Positions 52,416 through 61,808 are shown, counted from the first letter of the stretch. The stretch: DNA of 64,000 bases from Terriglobus albidus (GCF_008000815.1 NZ_CP042806.1:6014001-6078000); one strand, 5' to 3'. Translations and numbers: made by a program. The notes: generated by a model not told the origin, from the letters alone.

Positions 52416-54548
52416 ATGTCTGACCAGCACAAGCCCGGCACCTTCTACCTGACCACGCCGATCTACTACGTCAATGCGCGTCCGCACATCGGCCATGCCT
52501 ACACCACGCTCGCGGCCGATACCGTTGCGCGCCGCCAGCGCCTGCTGCGCGGTAACGACAACGTCTACTTCCTCACCGGCACCGATGAGCACGGGCAGAA
52601 GGTTCAGCGCTCGGCCGCAGCTGCCGGTATCACGCCGCAGCAGTTCACCGACGAGGTCTCGGCCACCTTCCGCGCGCTGTGGGACCGGATGGGCATCACC
52701 TACAACGACTACATCCGCACCACCGAGAAACGTCACGCCAAAGGTGTTCAGGCACTGTTCAACCGCCTCTACGAGGGCGGACACATCTACCTGGACAGCT
52801 ACACCGGCAGCTACTGTGTCTCGGATGAAGCCTTTGTCGATCTGCCACCCGGAACTCCCTGCCCCGACTGCGGACGCCCGCTAGAGACCGTTACCGAAGA
52901 GAACTTCTACTTTCGCCTCTCAGGTTTTCAGCTTAAGTTGATCGACCTCATCGAGTCGGGGCGCTTCGCCGTCGAGCCGGAGGCCCGCCGCAACGAGGTG
53001 CTGAGCTTCCTACGCGGCAATGTCGCCGCGGCGCCCGCCGCGGCACTCGAACTCTCCGCCGCCGGCACGGCTTATATCCCCGGAGCGCTGAAAGACCTCT
53101 CCATCTCCCGCTCCAGCTTCGACTGGGGCATTCCCGTTCCTGAGCCCGCCGCCTCCGAGAGCAAGCAGAAGCACGTCATCTACGTCTGGCTGGACGCGCT
53201 TGCAAACTACATGACCGCGCTCGGCTTCGGGCAGGACGACTGCGAGAACTACGACAAGTTCTGGCCGGCCGATCTTCACCTCGTTGGCAAAGAGATCATT
53301 CGCTTCCACTGCATCTACTGGCCTGCCTTCCTTCTGGCCGCCGGACTTCCGCTGCCGAAGATGGTGCAGGCGCATGGATGGCTGCTCTTCGAAGAAAGCA
53401 AGATGAGCAAGTCACGCGGCAACATCGTGCGCGCCGAGACTATTCTGGACGCCTTCGGCACCCTGAAGCCCGAAGCCACAACAGAAGAACAGGACCTCTT
53501 CGGTACCGACGTGCTGCGCTACTTCCTGATGCGTGAGATTCCCTTCGGCCAGGACGGCAGCTTCAGCTTCGACGCCTTGGTACAGCGCTATAACTCTGAC
53601 CTCGCCAACGGCTACGGCAATCTGGTCAGCCGCACGCTGGCAATGATCGAGAAGTACTTCGGGGGTGTTGTCCCGAATGTAGCGAACATTGAGACAACTG
53701 GCTCTCATCCTCGCGAAGCCCTCCTGAGCGGTGTCCCAACCGACTATGACTTCGGCGCGCACCTGCAGCGGATCTGGAATCTGATCGCTGTCACCGATGG
53801 CTACATCACGGCCAATGCGCCGTGGAAGCTCGCGGCTGACGAGACGAAGAAGGAGCAGCTTGCGGAGGTGCTATACAGCGCCGCAGAGGCGATCCGCCAT
53901 CTGACCGCGGCGCTGTACCCGTACCTCCCCTACACGACCTGCAAGGTCTGGGCTCAGCTTGGGCTCGGCCAAATGACTGAGGCCGCCAACACAGGCGAAC
54001 TCAAAAATCTCGAATGGGGCGGCCTGCAGCCGGGCACAAAGCTCGGTGCACTTGCTCCTATCTTCCCCCGCGCACCCAAGGAACTGATTCAGAAGATGAC
54101 CGACACCGAACAGAAACCCGTCACAACCGAAGCTGCCACAGCGGTCGCTGAAGCCACAGCACCAGCAGAAGCCGCTGCTGCACCTGCCGAGAATGCCAAC
54201 GGCATTCCTGCCATCGCCGAGACCATCACCATCGACGACTTCGCCAAGGTCGATCTGCGTGTCGCCAAGGTGCTCGCGGCCGAGCGCATTCCCAAAGCAG
54301 ACAAGCTGCTGAAGCTGCAGGTAGATCTCGGCTTCGAGCAACGACAGATCCTTTCCGGCATTGCCGAGTTCTATGAGCCCGAACAGCTCATCGGCCGCAC
54401 CGTCGTCATCGTCGCCAACCTCGCTCCCCGCAAGATGCGCGGCCTGGAGTCGAACGGCATGATCGTAGCCGCCAGCATCGGCGACCACGGACATCCTTAC
54501 CTGGCGACCTTCCTCGAGAGCCTGCCCCTGGGAGCACGCCTCAAGTAA
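52416..54548 (+). CDS. metG: Methionyl-tRNA synthetase with C-terminal tRNA-binding domain
   Basis: 710 residues. Catalytic domain with HIGH (RPHIGHAYTTL, 24-27) and KMSKS (ESKMSKSRGNI, about 330-334). A CPDCGRP knuckle near 150 represents the zinc-binding insert in single-knuckle form. After an Ala/Glu-rich linker (about 575-600) comes an OB-fold tRNA-binding domain (about 606-710: FAKVDLRVAKVLAAERIPKA, ANLAPRKMRGLESNGM). It charges tRNA-Met. Its stop overlaps the tatD start (TAATG). Confidence 0.97.
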   Translation: MSDQHKPGTFYLTTPIYYVNARPHIGHAYTTLAADTVARRQRLLRGNDNVYFLTGTDEHGQKVQRSAAAAGITPQQFTDEVSATFRALWDRMGITYNDYIRTTEKRHAKGVQALFNRLYEGGHIYLDSYTGSYCVSDEAFVDLPPGTPCPDCGRPLETVTEENFYFRLSGFQLKLIDLIESGRFAVEPEARRNEVLSFLRGNVAAAPAAALELSAAGTAYIPGALKDLSISRSSFDWGIPVPEPAASESKQKHVIYVWLDALANYMTALGFGQDDCENYDKFWPADLHLVGKEIIRFHCIYWPAFLLAAGLPLPKMVQAHGWLLFEESKMSKSRGNIVRAETILDAFGTLKPEATTEEQDLFGTDVLRYFLMREIPFGQDGSFSFDALVQRYNSDLANGYGNLVSRTLAMIEKYFGGVVPNVANIETTGSHPREALLSGVPTDYDFGAHLQRIWNLIAVTDGYITANAPWKLAADETKKEQLAEVLYSAAEAIRHLTAALYPYLPYTTCKVWAQLGLGQMTEAANTGELKNLEWGGLQPGTKLGALAPIFPRAPKELIQKMTDTEQKPVTTEAATAVAEATAPAEAAAAPAENANGIPAIAETITIDDFAKVDLRVAKVLAAERIPKADKLLKLQVDLGFEQRQILSGIAEFYEPEQLIGRTVVIVANLAPRKMRGLESNGMIVAASIGDHGHPYLATFLESLPLGARLK

Positions 54549-55375
54549 TGCACCTGGTCGATTCGCACTGTCATCTGGACAATCCTCGCTATGTCGAGGA
54601 TCTGGACGCCGTGCTGGCGCGCTCCTATGCCGCCGGCGTCCGCACCATCCTCACCATCGGCATCGGCGAAGGTCCGGCCTACATGGGCAACGGCCTGGCG
54701 CTGGCACGCTCCGCGACCGCGTCCACGCCTGCTGTCTACGCCAGCGCGGGCATCTATCCCGGCAACGCGCATGAGGCGACAGAGGCCGACTATGCGCGCC
54801 TGGAGCAGCTCATCCAGGATCCCAACTGCATCGCCGTCGGCGAGATAGGTTTGGACTACTACCACGCCGAGTCACCGGCCCCCGAAATTCAGGCAGCATG
54901 CTTTGTACGGCAGATGCGGATTGCCGTCGCGGCACGCAAGCCGATCCTGATCCACTGCCGCCCCAACGATGGCACACCCAACTTCCCCGGCCTGGATGTG
55001 TGGAACAACCTCTTCGCCCTGATCGAAGAACACTGGACGCCGCATGACATCACCGGCGTCATGCACTGCTTCAGTGGAACGCAGGCCCACGCCGACCGGA
55101 GCCTGGCCAACAACTTCGTCCTCTCCTTCGCGGGACACACAACCTTTCCAAAGTCCAAGGACCTGATGGCAGTCGCCGTCTCGACGCCCCTGGACCGCAT
55201 TCTGGTGGAGACTGACGCCCCGTATCTGGCTCCGATTCCTCACCGCGGTCAGCGCAACGAGCCCGCCTACACGGCCTATACCGCCTCGGCTATTGCAGCT
55301 GCCCGCGGCCTGACGCCGCAGGATTTTGCCCAGGCGACTACCGCCAACTTCCGGCGCATCTTTGGCGTAAGCTAG
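54548..55375 (+). CDS. tatD: TatD-family metal-dependent DNase
   Basis: A 275-residue TIM-barrel hydrolase. Metal ligands: DSHCHLDN (N-terminal HxH), GEIGLDYY (Glu), PILIHCRP (His), VMHCFSG (His) and LVETDAPYLAPIPHRGQRNE (Asp). TatD proteins are 3'-5' exonucleases. The start shares an A with the metG stop, as metG-tatD pairs often do. Its TAG stop (55373-55375) is part of the CTAG target duplicated by the MITE that follows. Confidence 0.95.
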   Translation: MHLVDSHCHLDNPRYVEDLDAVLARSYAAGVRTILTIGIGEGPAYMGNGLALARSATASTPAVYASAGIYPGNAHEATEADYARLEQLIQDPNCIAVGEIGLDYYHAESPAPEIQAACFVRQMRIAVAARKPILIHCRPNDGTPNFPGLDVWNNLFALIEEHWTPHDITGVMHCFSGTQAHADRSLANNFVLSFAGHTTFPKSKDLMAVAVSTPLDRILVETDAPYLAPIPHRGQRNEPAYTAYTASAIAAARGLTPQDFAQATTANFRRIFGVS

Positions 55376-55638
55376 GGTGTGTCATCAAACTCCTGTCGCC
55401 AGCGTTGCGAGCGCAAATTGGTCCAGACGAGGCGGAGGCCGAAGGCTGTGGCGGGTCCACAGTCGAGGACGACAACGAAGTATGGGCGAATCTGCGCCGC
55501 AACCCGGAGGGCCGGGGCAGATTTTCCCGATCTCTTCGTCCCTCGTCGTTCCAGTAGACCAGCTACAGTTCTCTCCTCACTCCTAGAGCTCAGAAAAATC
55601 TGCTCCCGGCGCTGACGGCAGGAGTTTGATGACACACC
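55376..55638. mobile_element. 263-bp IS5-type MITE at the tatD stop codon
   Basis: Flanked by CTAG on both sides (55372-55375 and 55639-55642). Terminal inverted repeats begin GGTGTGTCATCAAACTCCTG, identical for 20 bp and similar for about 36. The interior has no transposase. CTAG fits the 4-bp YTAR/CWAG target of IS5-group elements. The left CTAG contains the tatD TAG stop, so insertion left the protein intact. It separates metG-tatD from yajQ. Confidence 0.82.
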
Positions 55639-55657
55639 CTAGACCACGGAGAAAAAC

Positions 55658-56158
55658 ATGGCAGGCGAGAACTCGTTTGATGTTGTCAGCAAAGTAGATA
55701 TCCAGGAAGTACGAAACGCCATTGAACAGGCGTTGAAAGAAGTAAAGGCCCGCTTCGATCTGAAGGACGCCAAGGGTGAGATCACCCTTGAAGGTCAGGA
55801 CGTGATCCAGACCGCCGCCGCAGACGAGTACAAGCTGAAGGCGGTCAGCGAGATTCTGCAGCAGAAGCTGGTCAAGCGCGGCATCTCCCTTAAGAACCTG
55901 AACTTCGAAAAGATCGAGCAGGGCTCGCACGGATCTGCCCGGCAGAAGATCAAGCTGCAGCAGGGCATCCCCTCCGAGAAGGCCAAGCAGATCGTCGCCC
56001 TGATCAAGGATTCCAAGAAGAAGGCCCAGGCCTCCATTCAGGGCGATACGGTCCGCATCGCCTCCAAGGACCGCGACGTGCTGCAGGAGGTCATCGCGCT
56101 GCTGCGCGGCAAAGACCTCGGCATCGATCTGCAGTTCACCAACTATCGTTCGAACTAG
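55658..56158 (+). CDS. yajQ: YajQ-family nucleotide-binding protein
   Basis: A 166-residue YajQ/DUF520 protein with two ferredoxin-like halves. Seen: start NSFDVVSKVDIQEVRNAIEQ, FDLKDAKGEITLEG, KLVKRGISLKNL, the GSARQKIKLQQGIPSEKAKQ block and VRIASKDRDVLQEVIALLRG. Members bind nucleotides, and some bind cyclic di-GMP and co-regulate transcription. GGAGAAAAAC precedes the ATG, 15 bp past the MITE flank. Its TAG stop lies in the CTAG at the edge of a family C repeat. Confidence 0.96.
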   Translation: MAGENSFDVVSKVDIQEVRNAIEQALKEVKARFDLKDAKGEITLEGQDVIQTAAADEYKLKAVSEILQQKLVKRGISLKNLNFEKIEQGSHGSARQKIKLQQGIPSEKAKQIVALIKDSKKKAQASIQGDTVRIASKDRDVLQEVIALLRGKDLGIDLQFTNYRSN

Positions 56159-56267
56159 AGCGTTTTCCCTGTTGCTGGGTATCCCGGAAGCGTCGTACAG
56201 CGGCGCTTTCATTACGGAAAGCGCCCATAGATGCGGAAGCCCTACACTACACCCACAGGGAAAAGCT
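56159..56267. repeat. Family C repeat, copy 5, abutting the yajQ stop codon
   Basis: 109 bp after CTAG (56155-56158, containing the yajQ stop). Ends AGCGTTTTCCCTGT and ACAGGGAAAAGCT; inner arms GGCGCTTTCATTAC and GGAAAGCGCC. Same orientation as copy 2. It ends 7 bp before the next start codon and so supplies that gene's leader. Confidence 0.75.
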
Positions 56268-56274
56268 CCAACCT

Positions 56275-56562
56275 ATGACCAGAACCGCGGTAGTCGTCCA
56301 ATACATTCAGACTGCCGTGGTTCTTGGCGTTCTCGCCGAGTTTATTGACGGAGCGACGCGGCACCTTCGCCCGCCCTGCCCGAGCTGCCTTACACCCCAC
56401 GGCTGGCCCTTTCACTATTACTTCGACCCCGGCCCCGCGGGGCCGGGCGGCTGGATCTGGACTGGACTTGCAGTGGACCTGCTGCTGTTGCTCGGTCTCA
56501 GCGCGGTAATCGTCCGCCTGAGGCAACGCCGCGCTCTTACGGCGTCACCTTCGTCCAAGTAA
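56275..56562 (+). CDS. Small two-helix membrane protein of unknown function
   Basis: 95 residues: hydrophobic segment about 5-22 (VVVQYIQTAVVLGVLAEF), a loop with CPSC and a HGWPFHYYFDPGPAGPGG stretch, then a second segment about 62-82 (WTGLAVDLLLLLGLSAVIV) and a basic tail. No family recognised. It is between yajQ and the polyprenyl synthase gene (gap 17 bp), and its leader is the end of a family C repeat. Confidence 0.65.
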   Translation: MTRTAVVVQYIQTAVVLGVLAEFIDGATRHLRPPCPSCLTPHGWPFHYYFDPGPAGPGGWIWTGLAVDLLLLLGLSAVIVRLRQRRALTASPSSK

Positions 56563-56579
56563 CTGGTACATTCAAAAGA

Positions 56580-57569
56580 GTGAGTGATTTGCAGATAGCG
56601 ACGGCGAAAGAGGTCTTCGACCTGCTGCGTGACGATCTTGCCGCCATTGAGCGGGAGTTCGTCTCACAGTCGCAATCCCAGGTGGAAGTCATCACCGAGA
56701 TCGGCCGCTATCTCATCGCCGGCGGCGGCAAGCGTATCCGCCCACTGCTGCTGCTACTCAGCGCCAAGGCCCTCGGCTTCGAGGGCGATTCGCGCATCCG
56801 GCTGGGATCGGTGGTCGAGATGCTGCACACCGCCACCCTGGTCCACGACGACATCATCGACGAGGCGGACACCCGCCGCGGCCGCCCCAGCTCCAACACC
56901 ACATGGGGAAACTCCAAATGCGTCCTGGCCGGCGACTGGCTCTATATGCAGGCCTTCAACGTGGCGCTGCAGGAGCAGAACTTCCATATCCTCGACCTGC
57001 TGATTTCACTGACCCAGCAGATGGTCGAAGGTGAGCTGCTGCAGATGCAGAAGCTGGGCCACCTGATCAACGAGGAAGAGTACTTCGACCTGATCTTCCG
57101 CAAAACCGCCTGCCTCTTCAAGGTCTCCATGCAGCTCGGCGCGACTCTCGCTGGCGCTCCGGACGCGATTGAAGCCCAGCTCGGCGAGTACGGCCGCAAT
57201 CTCGGCCTGGCCTTCCAGATCATCGACGATGTGCTGGACCTGACCGCGACCGAGTCGACCCTGGGCAAGCCTGTCGCCAGCGACCTTCGCGAAGGCAAGG
57301 CCACCCTGGCCGTGATCCACGCCCTGGAGCGTGGCACCGGGGCCGACCGCGAAGCCATCCGCACGGTACTGGCCGACCGCAGCTTCCAGCGCGTCACGCA
57401 TTCACAGATTCTGGAGATCCTCGGACGGCACGGCTCGCTCGAGTACGCACACGACACCGCCCGCGCCTACGCCGAGGCGGCTCGGCTCTCCATCGCCGAC
57501 CTGCCCGACACCGACGCCAAGCGCGCTCTGCTATGGGTGCCGGCTTACGTCGTCGACCGCGACCGGTAA
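56580..57569 (+). CDS. Long-chain polyprenyl diphosphate synthase (octaprenyl/IspB-like)
   Basis: A 329-residue trans-prenyltransferase that condenses IPP units onto an allylic diphosphate, probably for the quinone side chain. Seen: GGGKRIRPLLLLLSAKA, first Asp-rich motif LVHDDIIDEADTRRGRPS (about 87-104), and second motif FQIIDDVLDL (about 213-222). The small residues before the first DD motif (EMLHTATLVHDD) suit a long-chain product. The start is a GTG; the upstream membrane protein ends 17 bp before it. Confidence 0.93.
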   Translation: MSDLQIATAKEVFDLLRDDLAAIEREFVSQSQSQVEVITEIGRYLIAGGGKRIRPLLLLLSAKALGFEGDSRIRLGSVVEMLHTATLVHDDIIDEADTRRGRPSSNTTWGNSKCVLAGDWLYMQAFNVALQEQNFHILDLLISLTQQMVEGELLQMQKLGHLINEEEYFDLIFRKTACLFKVSMQLGATLAGAPDAIEAQLGEYGRNLGLAFQIIDDVLDLTATESTLGKPVASDLREGKATLAVIHALERGTGADREAIRTVLADRSFQRVTHSQILEILGRHGSLEYAHDTARAYAEAARLSIADLPDTDAKRALLWVPAYVVDRDR

Positions 57570-57589
57570 ATAAGCACTATCTTTTCGGA

Positions 57590-57945
57590 TCTGTCATCCT
57601 GAGCAACGCGGGGTCCCCGGTCAGCTTTGCTGACTGGGGTGACAAAGCGAAGGACCTGCTTTTCTTGCCCTAAGTAGAAGCCTGGTGATCGTCGATCTCT
57701 TGTTTTGTCATTTCGTAGCGTAGCGGAGAAATCTGCTTCTCCAATACATGCCCTCAGCGGCTAAAGCCGCTTCCTTCGCAGCTCAACTCCGGCATGGCTG
57801 AAGCCATGCCCTTAAGCAAAACCGTTGCGCACCGCGCAACTAGTTCGCACCTGCGGTGCGAATGCCTCGCTTAAGGGGACGGCTTCAGCCGTCCCGTGAA
57901 AACGCTCCATAGACGGCGGCTTTAGCCGCTGAGGGCAAATCCCAC
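57590..57945. repeat. Family A palindromic repeats, composite copy
   Basis: Units in order: CTGTCATCCTGAGCAACGCG with AAGCGAAGGACCTGCTTTT, TTTGTCATTTCGTAGCGTAG with GGAGAAATCTGCTTCTCC, CCCTCAGCGGCTAAAGCCGC, GGCATGGCTGAAGCCATGCC, GTTGCGCACCGCGCAAC, GTTCGCACCTGCGGTGCGAA, TTAAGGGGACGGCTTCAGCC and GGCGGCTTTAGCCGCTGAGG. It is the most complete copy and fills the 414-bp gap before priA. Confidence 0.8.
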
Positions 57946-57983
57946 CCCACATATCCGCACCCAATCCTCGTACCCTAGAACCA

Positions 57984-60476
57984 GTGTCCCGCTTCGCCGA
58001 CATCGCTCTACCCGTCCCTCTGGACCGCCCGTTTACCTACGCGGTAAATGGCGTCGTGCCGGCTGTCGGAGCCCGTGTTCTGGTTCCCTTCTCCGGGCAG
58101 AAGCTGATGGGCATCGTCGTCAAAGTCCATGACACTCCTCCACCTCCCGAGGTCGAGACCAAGCCGATCCAGCAGGTGCTGGATGCAGATGCCGTACTCT
58201 CCCCTGAGCAGATGGAACTTGCCGGCTGGATCAGCAGCTACTACCTGGCGCCGCTGGGCGAGGTGCTGCGCGGCATGTTGCCGCTGATGGCGGAAGTCCG
58301 CCGCGACATCACCTATCGCATCAGCGAGACAGGACGCACCATTCTCTACCAGGGAGCCGAGCTGGGCTCCTCCCGCCGCAGCAAGCTCTCACCCGAAGAC
58401 CAGAACCGCGAGTACGCTGTCCTGAATTTGCTGGAAGCCGGCGATGCGCTGCGGCCGGGCCGCATCCGCTCCAGCACCGGCGCCAACAAGGCCCTGCTGG
58501 AAGGCATGGTGCGCAAGAAGTGGCTGGTCCGCGAGACCGTCGCCGAGCAGCGCGATGCCCGCCGCATGGAGCGTGTTGCGGTCCTTGTTCCCGATGCCCG
58601 GCTTCCCAAGCTGAACGCCAACCAGATGCGTCTGCTCTCGGAACTCGCCGCAGTCAACGGAAGAATGAAGCTCACCGACCTGCGTGGGCTTCCTGTGCCA
58701 CAGACAACGCTTGGCACCCTGGTCCGCCGCGGCCTGGTCACCATCGAAGAGGTGCCAGAGAACTTCCATCTGGGAGCGGTCCACGCACCCGGCAAGAAGC
58801 ACGCTCACGAACATACGCTGAATCCGCAGCAGCAGGCGGCCGCTGACGCCATCATTGCCGCGTTAGACAATCCCCCAGAGCAGTTCCAGCCCATCCTGCT
58901 CTATGGTGTGACCGGCAGCGGCAAGACAGCGGTCTACTTCGCTGCCATGCAGGCCGCGCTCGATCGCGGCAAGGCCGCTATTCTGCTGGTACCGGAGATC
59001 GGCCTCACCCCCGCCATGGCCGCGCAGCTTTACGCAGCCTTCGGATCGCAGGTAGCCCTGCTGCACTCGCAGCTCTCGCCCGACGAGCGCGCCGAGCAGT
59101 GGCATCGTATTCGCCGCGGCGAAGCTCCTATCGTCGTCGGTACACGGTCGGCCATCTTCGCTCCGGCGCCGAACCTCGGGCTCATCCTCGTAGACGAAGA
59201 GCATGACGGCAGCTACAAGCAGGAAGAAACGCCGCGTTACCATGCACGCGACACGGCCATCATTCGCGCCCGCCTGAACGGCGCGGCTATCGCTCTCGGC
59301 TCCGCCACGCCATCGCTCGAGAGCTGGCACAACGCCCAGCGCGGCAAGTATGCGCGCGTCGAAATGCCGGATCGCGTCTCCAACCGCCCACTGCCCGAGG
59401 TCGAGCTCATCGATATGCGCGCCGAGTTCCAGCAGACCGGCGCGGACCAGATCTTCTCGCGCACGCTGATCGAAGAGACCCGAGCCACACTGGAGCGCGG
59501 CGAACAGGTCATCATCCTGCTCAACCGCCGTGGCTACAGCTTCGTAGTGATGTGCCGCTCCTGCGGCGAAAAGATCGAGTGCCAGAACTGCGCCATCGCC
59601 ATGACCTATCACAAGCATGGCCGCGCCGATGAGATGGACGATCACGCACGGGCCGGGCAACGTCTGGAATGCCACTACTGCGGCTTCCGCCGTACCGTCC
59701 CGCAGGTCTGTCCGCACTGCCAGTCAGAACACCTCTACTACCTGGGCGCAGGTTCACAGCAGGGCGAAGAGCGGCTGGCCGAGATCTTTCCCAACGCGCG
59801 CATCGGCCGCATGGACCGCGACACCGTGCGTGGCCGTGCGGACATGGAACGCCTGCTCACCCGGCTGCACTCCGGCGAGATCAATCTCCTGGTCGGCACA
59901 CAGATGATCGCCAAGGGACACGACATCCACGGTGTCACGCTGGTCGGCGTTGTCGGCGCCGACTTTGCTCTCGGGCTGCCGGACTTCCGCGCTGCAGAGC
60001 GTGTCTTTCAATTGCTCACCCAGGTCAGCGGCCGCGCCGGACGCGGCGACAAACCAGGACGCGTCGTGGTGCAGAGCTATCATCCCGAGCACTACGCCAT
60101 GAAGTTCGCGCAGCAGCATGACTTCCACGCCTTCGTGCAGAAAGAGCTGCAGTACCGGCGATGGATGCACTATCCCCCATTTACGGCGCTGGCAAACCTG
60201 GTCATCCAGTCTGACCATCTGGAGCAGGCAGCGGGATGGGCAGCAACGCTCGGGCGCTTCCTGGAGAAGATGTCTCTGCCGAAGGTGCGCATCATCGGTC
60301 CGGCAACAGCTCCGCTCTCTCGGATCAAGAGGATCTATCGTTTCCACTTTGTGTTGAAGTCAGAGAGTCGTGCGGCGTTGTCCGAAGCGCTGAGGGCCAT
60401 GCTCGCGCATGCAGCCGAACAACAGATACCACGCGCGGCACTGATCGCCGACGTCGATGCGGTTCACTTGATGTAA
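57984..60476 (+). CDS. priA: Primosomal protein N' (PriA helicase)
   Basis: 830 residues. N-terminal DNA-binding domains (FADIALPVPLDRPFTYAVNG), helicase with Walker A GVTGSGKTAVYF (about 308-319), DEEH (LILVDEEHDGSYKQEE), ATP-linking motif GSATPSLESW, then zinc-binding knuckles CRSCGEKIECQNC and CHYCGFRRTVPQVCPHC, motif V GTQMIAKGHDIHGV and motif VI QVSGRAGRG. It restarts stalled replication forks. The start is a GTG. Length is slightly above the usual 730-780, with a charged insert near 110-150. Confidence 0.96.
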   Translation: MSRFADIALPVPLDRPFTYAVNGVVPAVGARVLVPFSGQKLMGIVVKVHDTPPPPEVETKPIQQVLDADAVLSPEQMELAGWISSYYLAPLGEVLRGMLPLMAEVRRDITYRISETGRTILYQGAELGSSRRSKLSPEDQNREYAVLNLLEAGDALRPGRIRSSTGANKALLEGMVRKKWLVRETVAEQRDARRMERVAVLVPDARLPKLNANQMRLLSELAAVNGRMKLTDLRGLPVPQTTLGTLVRRGLVTIEEVPENFHLGAVHAPGKKHAHEHTLNPQQQAAADAIIAALDNPPEQFQPILLYGVTGSGKTAVYFAAMQAALDRGKAAILLVPEIGLTPAMAAQLYAAFGSQVALLHSQLSPDERAEQWHRIRRGEAPIVVGTRSAIFAPAPNLGLILVDEEHDGSYKQEETPRYHARDTAIIRARLNGAAIALGSATPSLESWHNAQRGKYARVEMPDRVSNRPLPEVELIDMRAEFQQTGADQIFSRTLIEETRATLERGEQVIILLNRRGYSFVVMCRSCGEKIECQNCAIAMTYHKHGRADEMDDHARAGQRLECHYCGFRRTVPQVCPHCQSEHLYYLGAGSQQGEERLAEIFPNARIGRMDRDTVRGRADMERLLTRLHSGEINLLVGTQMIAKGHDIHGVTLVGVVGADFALGLPDFRAAERVFQLLTQVSGRAGRGDKPGRVVVQSYHPEHYAMKFAQQHDFHAFVQKELQYRRWMHYPPFTALANLVIQSDHLEQAAGWAATLGRFLEKMSLPKVRIIGPATAPLSRIKRIYRFHFVLKSESRAALSEALRAMLAHAAEQQIPRAALIADVDAVHLM

Positions 60477-60514
60477 ATCGGGAATCGTTTCAGGACATAT
60501 GCGTGGCTAAAACT

Positions 60515-60725
60515 GGTGGGAGCAGCGGGCTTCAGCCCGCTGATACAGGCTCAACAAGTAAATGGGCTTTAGCCCTGGGCCTTCTCTGCGCGTCAGGAGA
60601 AGGCCCAGGGCTAAAGCCCATTTCTATATTGAACCGATAGACCGTGGGCTAAAAGCCCACGGCTCCCACCGGATCGAGCTCCCGCTCGATACTCCCACAT
60701 AAGCTCCGCGTATGTGGGGCACCCG
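60515..60725. repeat. Family B palindromic repeats, composite copy
   Basis: GGTGGGAGCAGCGGGCTTCA with GCCCGCTG, GGGCTTTAGCCCTGGGCC and its reverse arm GGCCCAGGGCTAAAGCCC (perfect stem around TTCTC..GAGAA), CCGTGGGCTAAAAGCCCACGG, GGGAGCC reverse arm, and a TCGAGCTCCCGCTCGA plus GTGGGGCACCC tail. It fills the gap between the convergent priA and site-2 protease genes. Confidence 0.78.
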
Positions 60726-60758
60726 GTGTATGGGTCTAATTCAGATTCCTCGAACGCC

Positions 60759-61760
60759 CTACCGTCCCCATGTAATGCGCGAGAACTCAGCCACCAGGCT
60801 TGCATCGGCGAAGGGCTGCAGCGAGAAACAGAGCAGGAAGATCACACCGCAGACAGCAATCACGCCAACCTGCCACGGCTCCATCTCATCGTCGAGCGGA
60901 ACATTCGGATGTTTCATTGCGGGCAGCATCAAGAGCATTGCCCATAACAGCCAACCGATCCAGTAAACAGTTCCCAGCAGCATAAGCACGCCAATGGTGA
61001 TCTGCGTACCAATGTGGTGTGCTTTGGGAGAGATGGCGTAAAGGATATGGCCGCCATCAAGCTGTCCGGCAGGGATGAGGTTGACGGCAGTGATCAGCAC
61101 GCCTACCCAGCTTGCCACCACCATCGGGTGCGGAACGATGTTATAGATATCCGGCAGCGAGTGATTCGCTCCCTGCAGCAGCACATGAAAGATCTGCAGC
61201 AGTAGCGGCGGATTGAACCGAACGATTGAAGAAGCAACGGGCTCCGGCCTGGAGTTCGCCAGGCCCACCCATGTGGTGACGATTGCAACCAGGAAGCCCG
61301 CAATCGGGCCCGAAGCTCCGATCAACAGCAGTGCGCGGCGGGAGCGGATGCGCGACCGCAATCGGATCACGGCGCCCACCGTGCCACTGAGTGTCGGCGC
61401 CGGTAACAGATACGGCAGCGACGCACGCACGCCCACATAACGGCAGGCAGCATAGTGCGCGAACTCATGCGCCAGAAGAATGGCCAGAAGCGTCAGGGAG
61501 AACGGCAGCCCCAGCGGTAGAAGGTTCAGATGCCCAGCGATCCACACGTGGGGAACGATATCTTCGCTGCTGGTCAGTGGCGGCTTGCCCTGATTGAAGT
61601 TGACCATGTAGCGCATGCCGAGCGCCGTAGTCGTGAACAGGGTCAAGAGAAACAGCAGCAGGTGCACCCAGATGGGCGAGGATGCCGGACGCCGCGCAGC
61701 ACTTACCTGTGGTGTCTCAACAACGGGTTCGGCAACAGGATTCAGGAGGCCGGCACTCAT
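60759..61760 (-). CDS. Site-2 protease family (M50) membrane metalloprotease
   Basis: A 333-residue polytopic protein with the zinc motif LLAHEFAHYAACRY (HExxH about 98-102) and the second-site motif AVNLIPAGQLDGGHIL (about 230-245), the pair that defines S2P/M50 peptidases, which cut substrates within the membrane. It lacks a PDZ domain, so it is closer to the compact FtsH-independent YwhC/Rip3-like group than to RseP. It follows the HU-type gene by 48 bp. Substrate unknown. Confidence 0.92.
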   Translation of the reverse strand: MSAGLLNPVAEPVVETPQVSAARRPASSPIWVHLLLFLLTLFTTTALGMRYMVNFNQGKPPLTSSEDIVPHVWIAGHLNLLPLGLPFSLTLLAILLAHEFAHYAACRYVGVRASLPYLLPAPTLSGTVGAVIRLRSRIRSRRALLLIGASGPIAGFLVAIVTTWVGLANSRPEPVASSIVRFNPPLLLQIFHVLLQGANHSLPDIYNIVPHPMVVASWVGVLITAVNLIPAGQLDGGHILYAISPKAHHIGTQITIGVLMLLGTVYWIGWLLWAMLLMLPAMKHPNVPLDDEMEPWQVGVIAVCGVIFLLCFSLQPFADASLVAEFSRITWGR

Positions 61761-61808
61761 AGAACCACAAGCTTCCTATGGCTGCAGCGACGCCTGGAAT
61801 GCCCAAAC

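Noticed and set aside
55379-55615. Open frame between tatD and yajQ
   Set aside because: It lies wholly within the 263-bp MITE, and the translation is low-complexity Arg/Ser-rich without coding features.
57590-57945. Repeats considered as a CRISPR array
   Set aside because: The units are different palindromes with no regular repeat-spacer period and no cas genes in the window.
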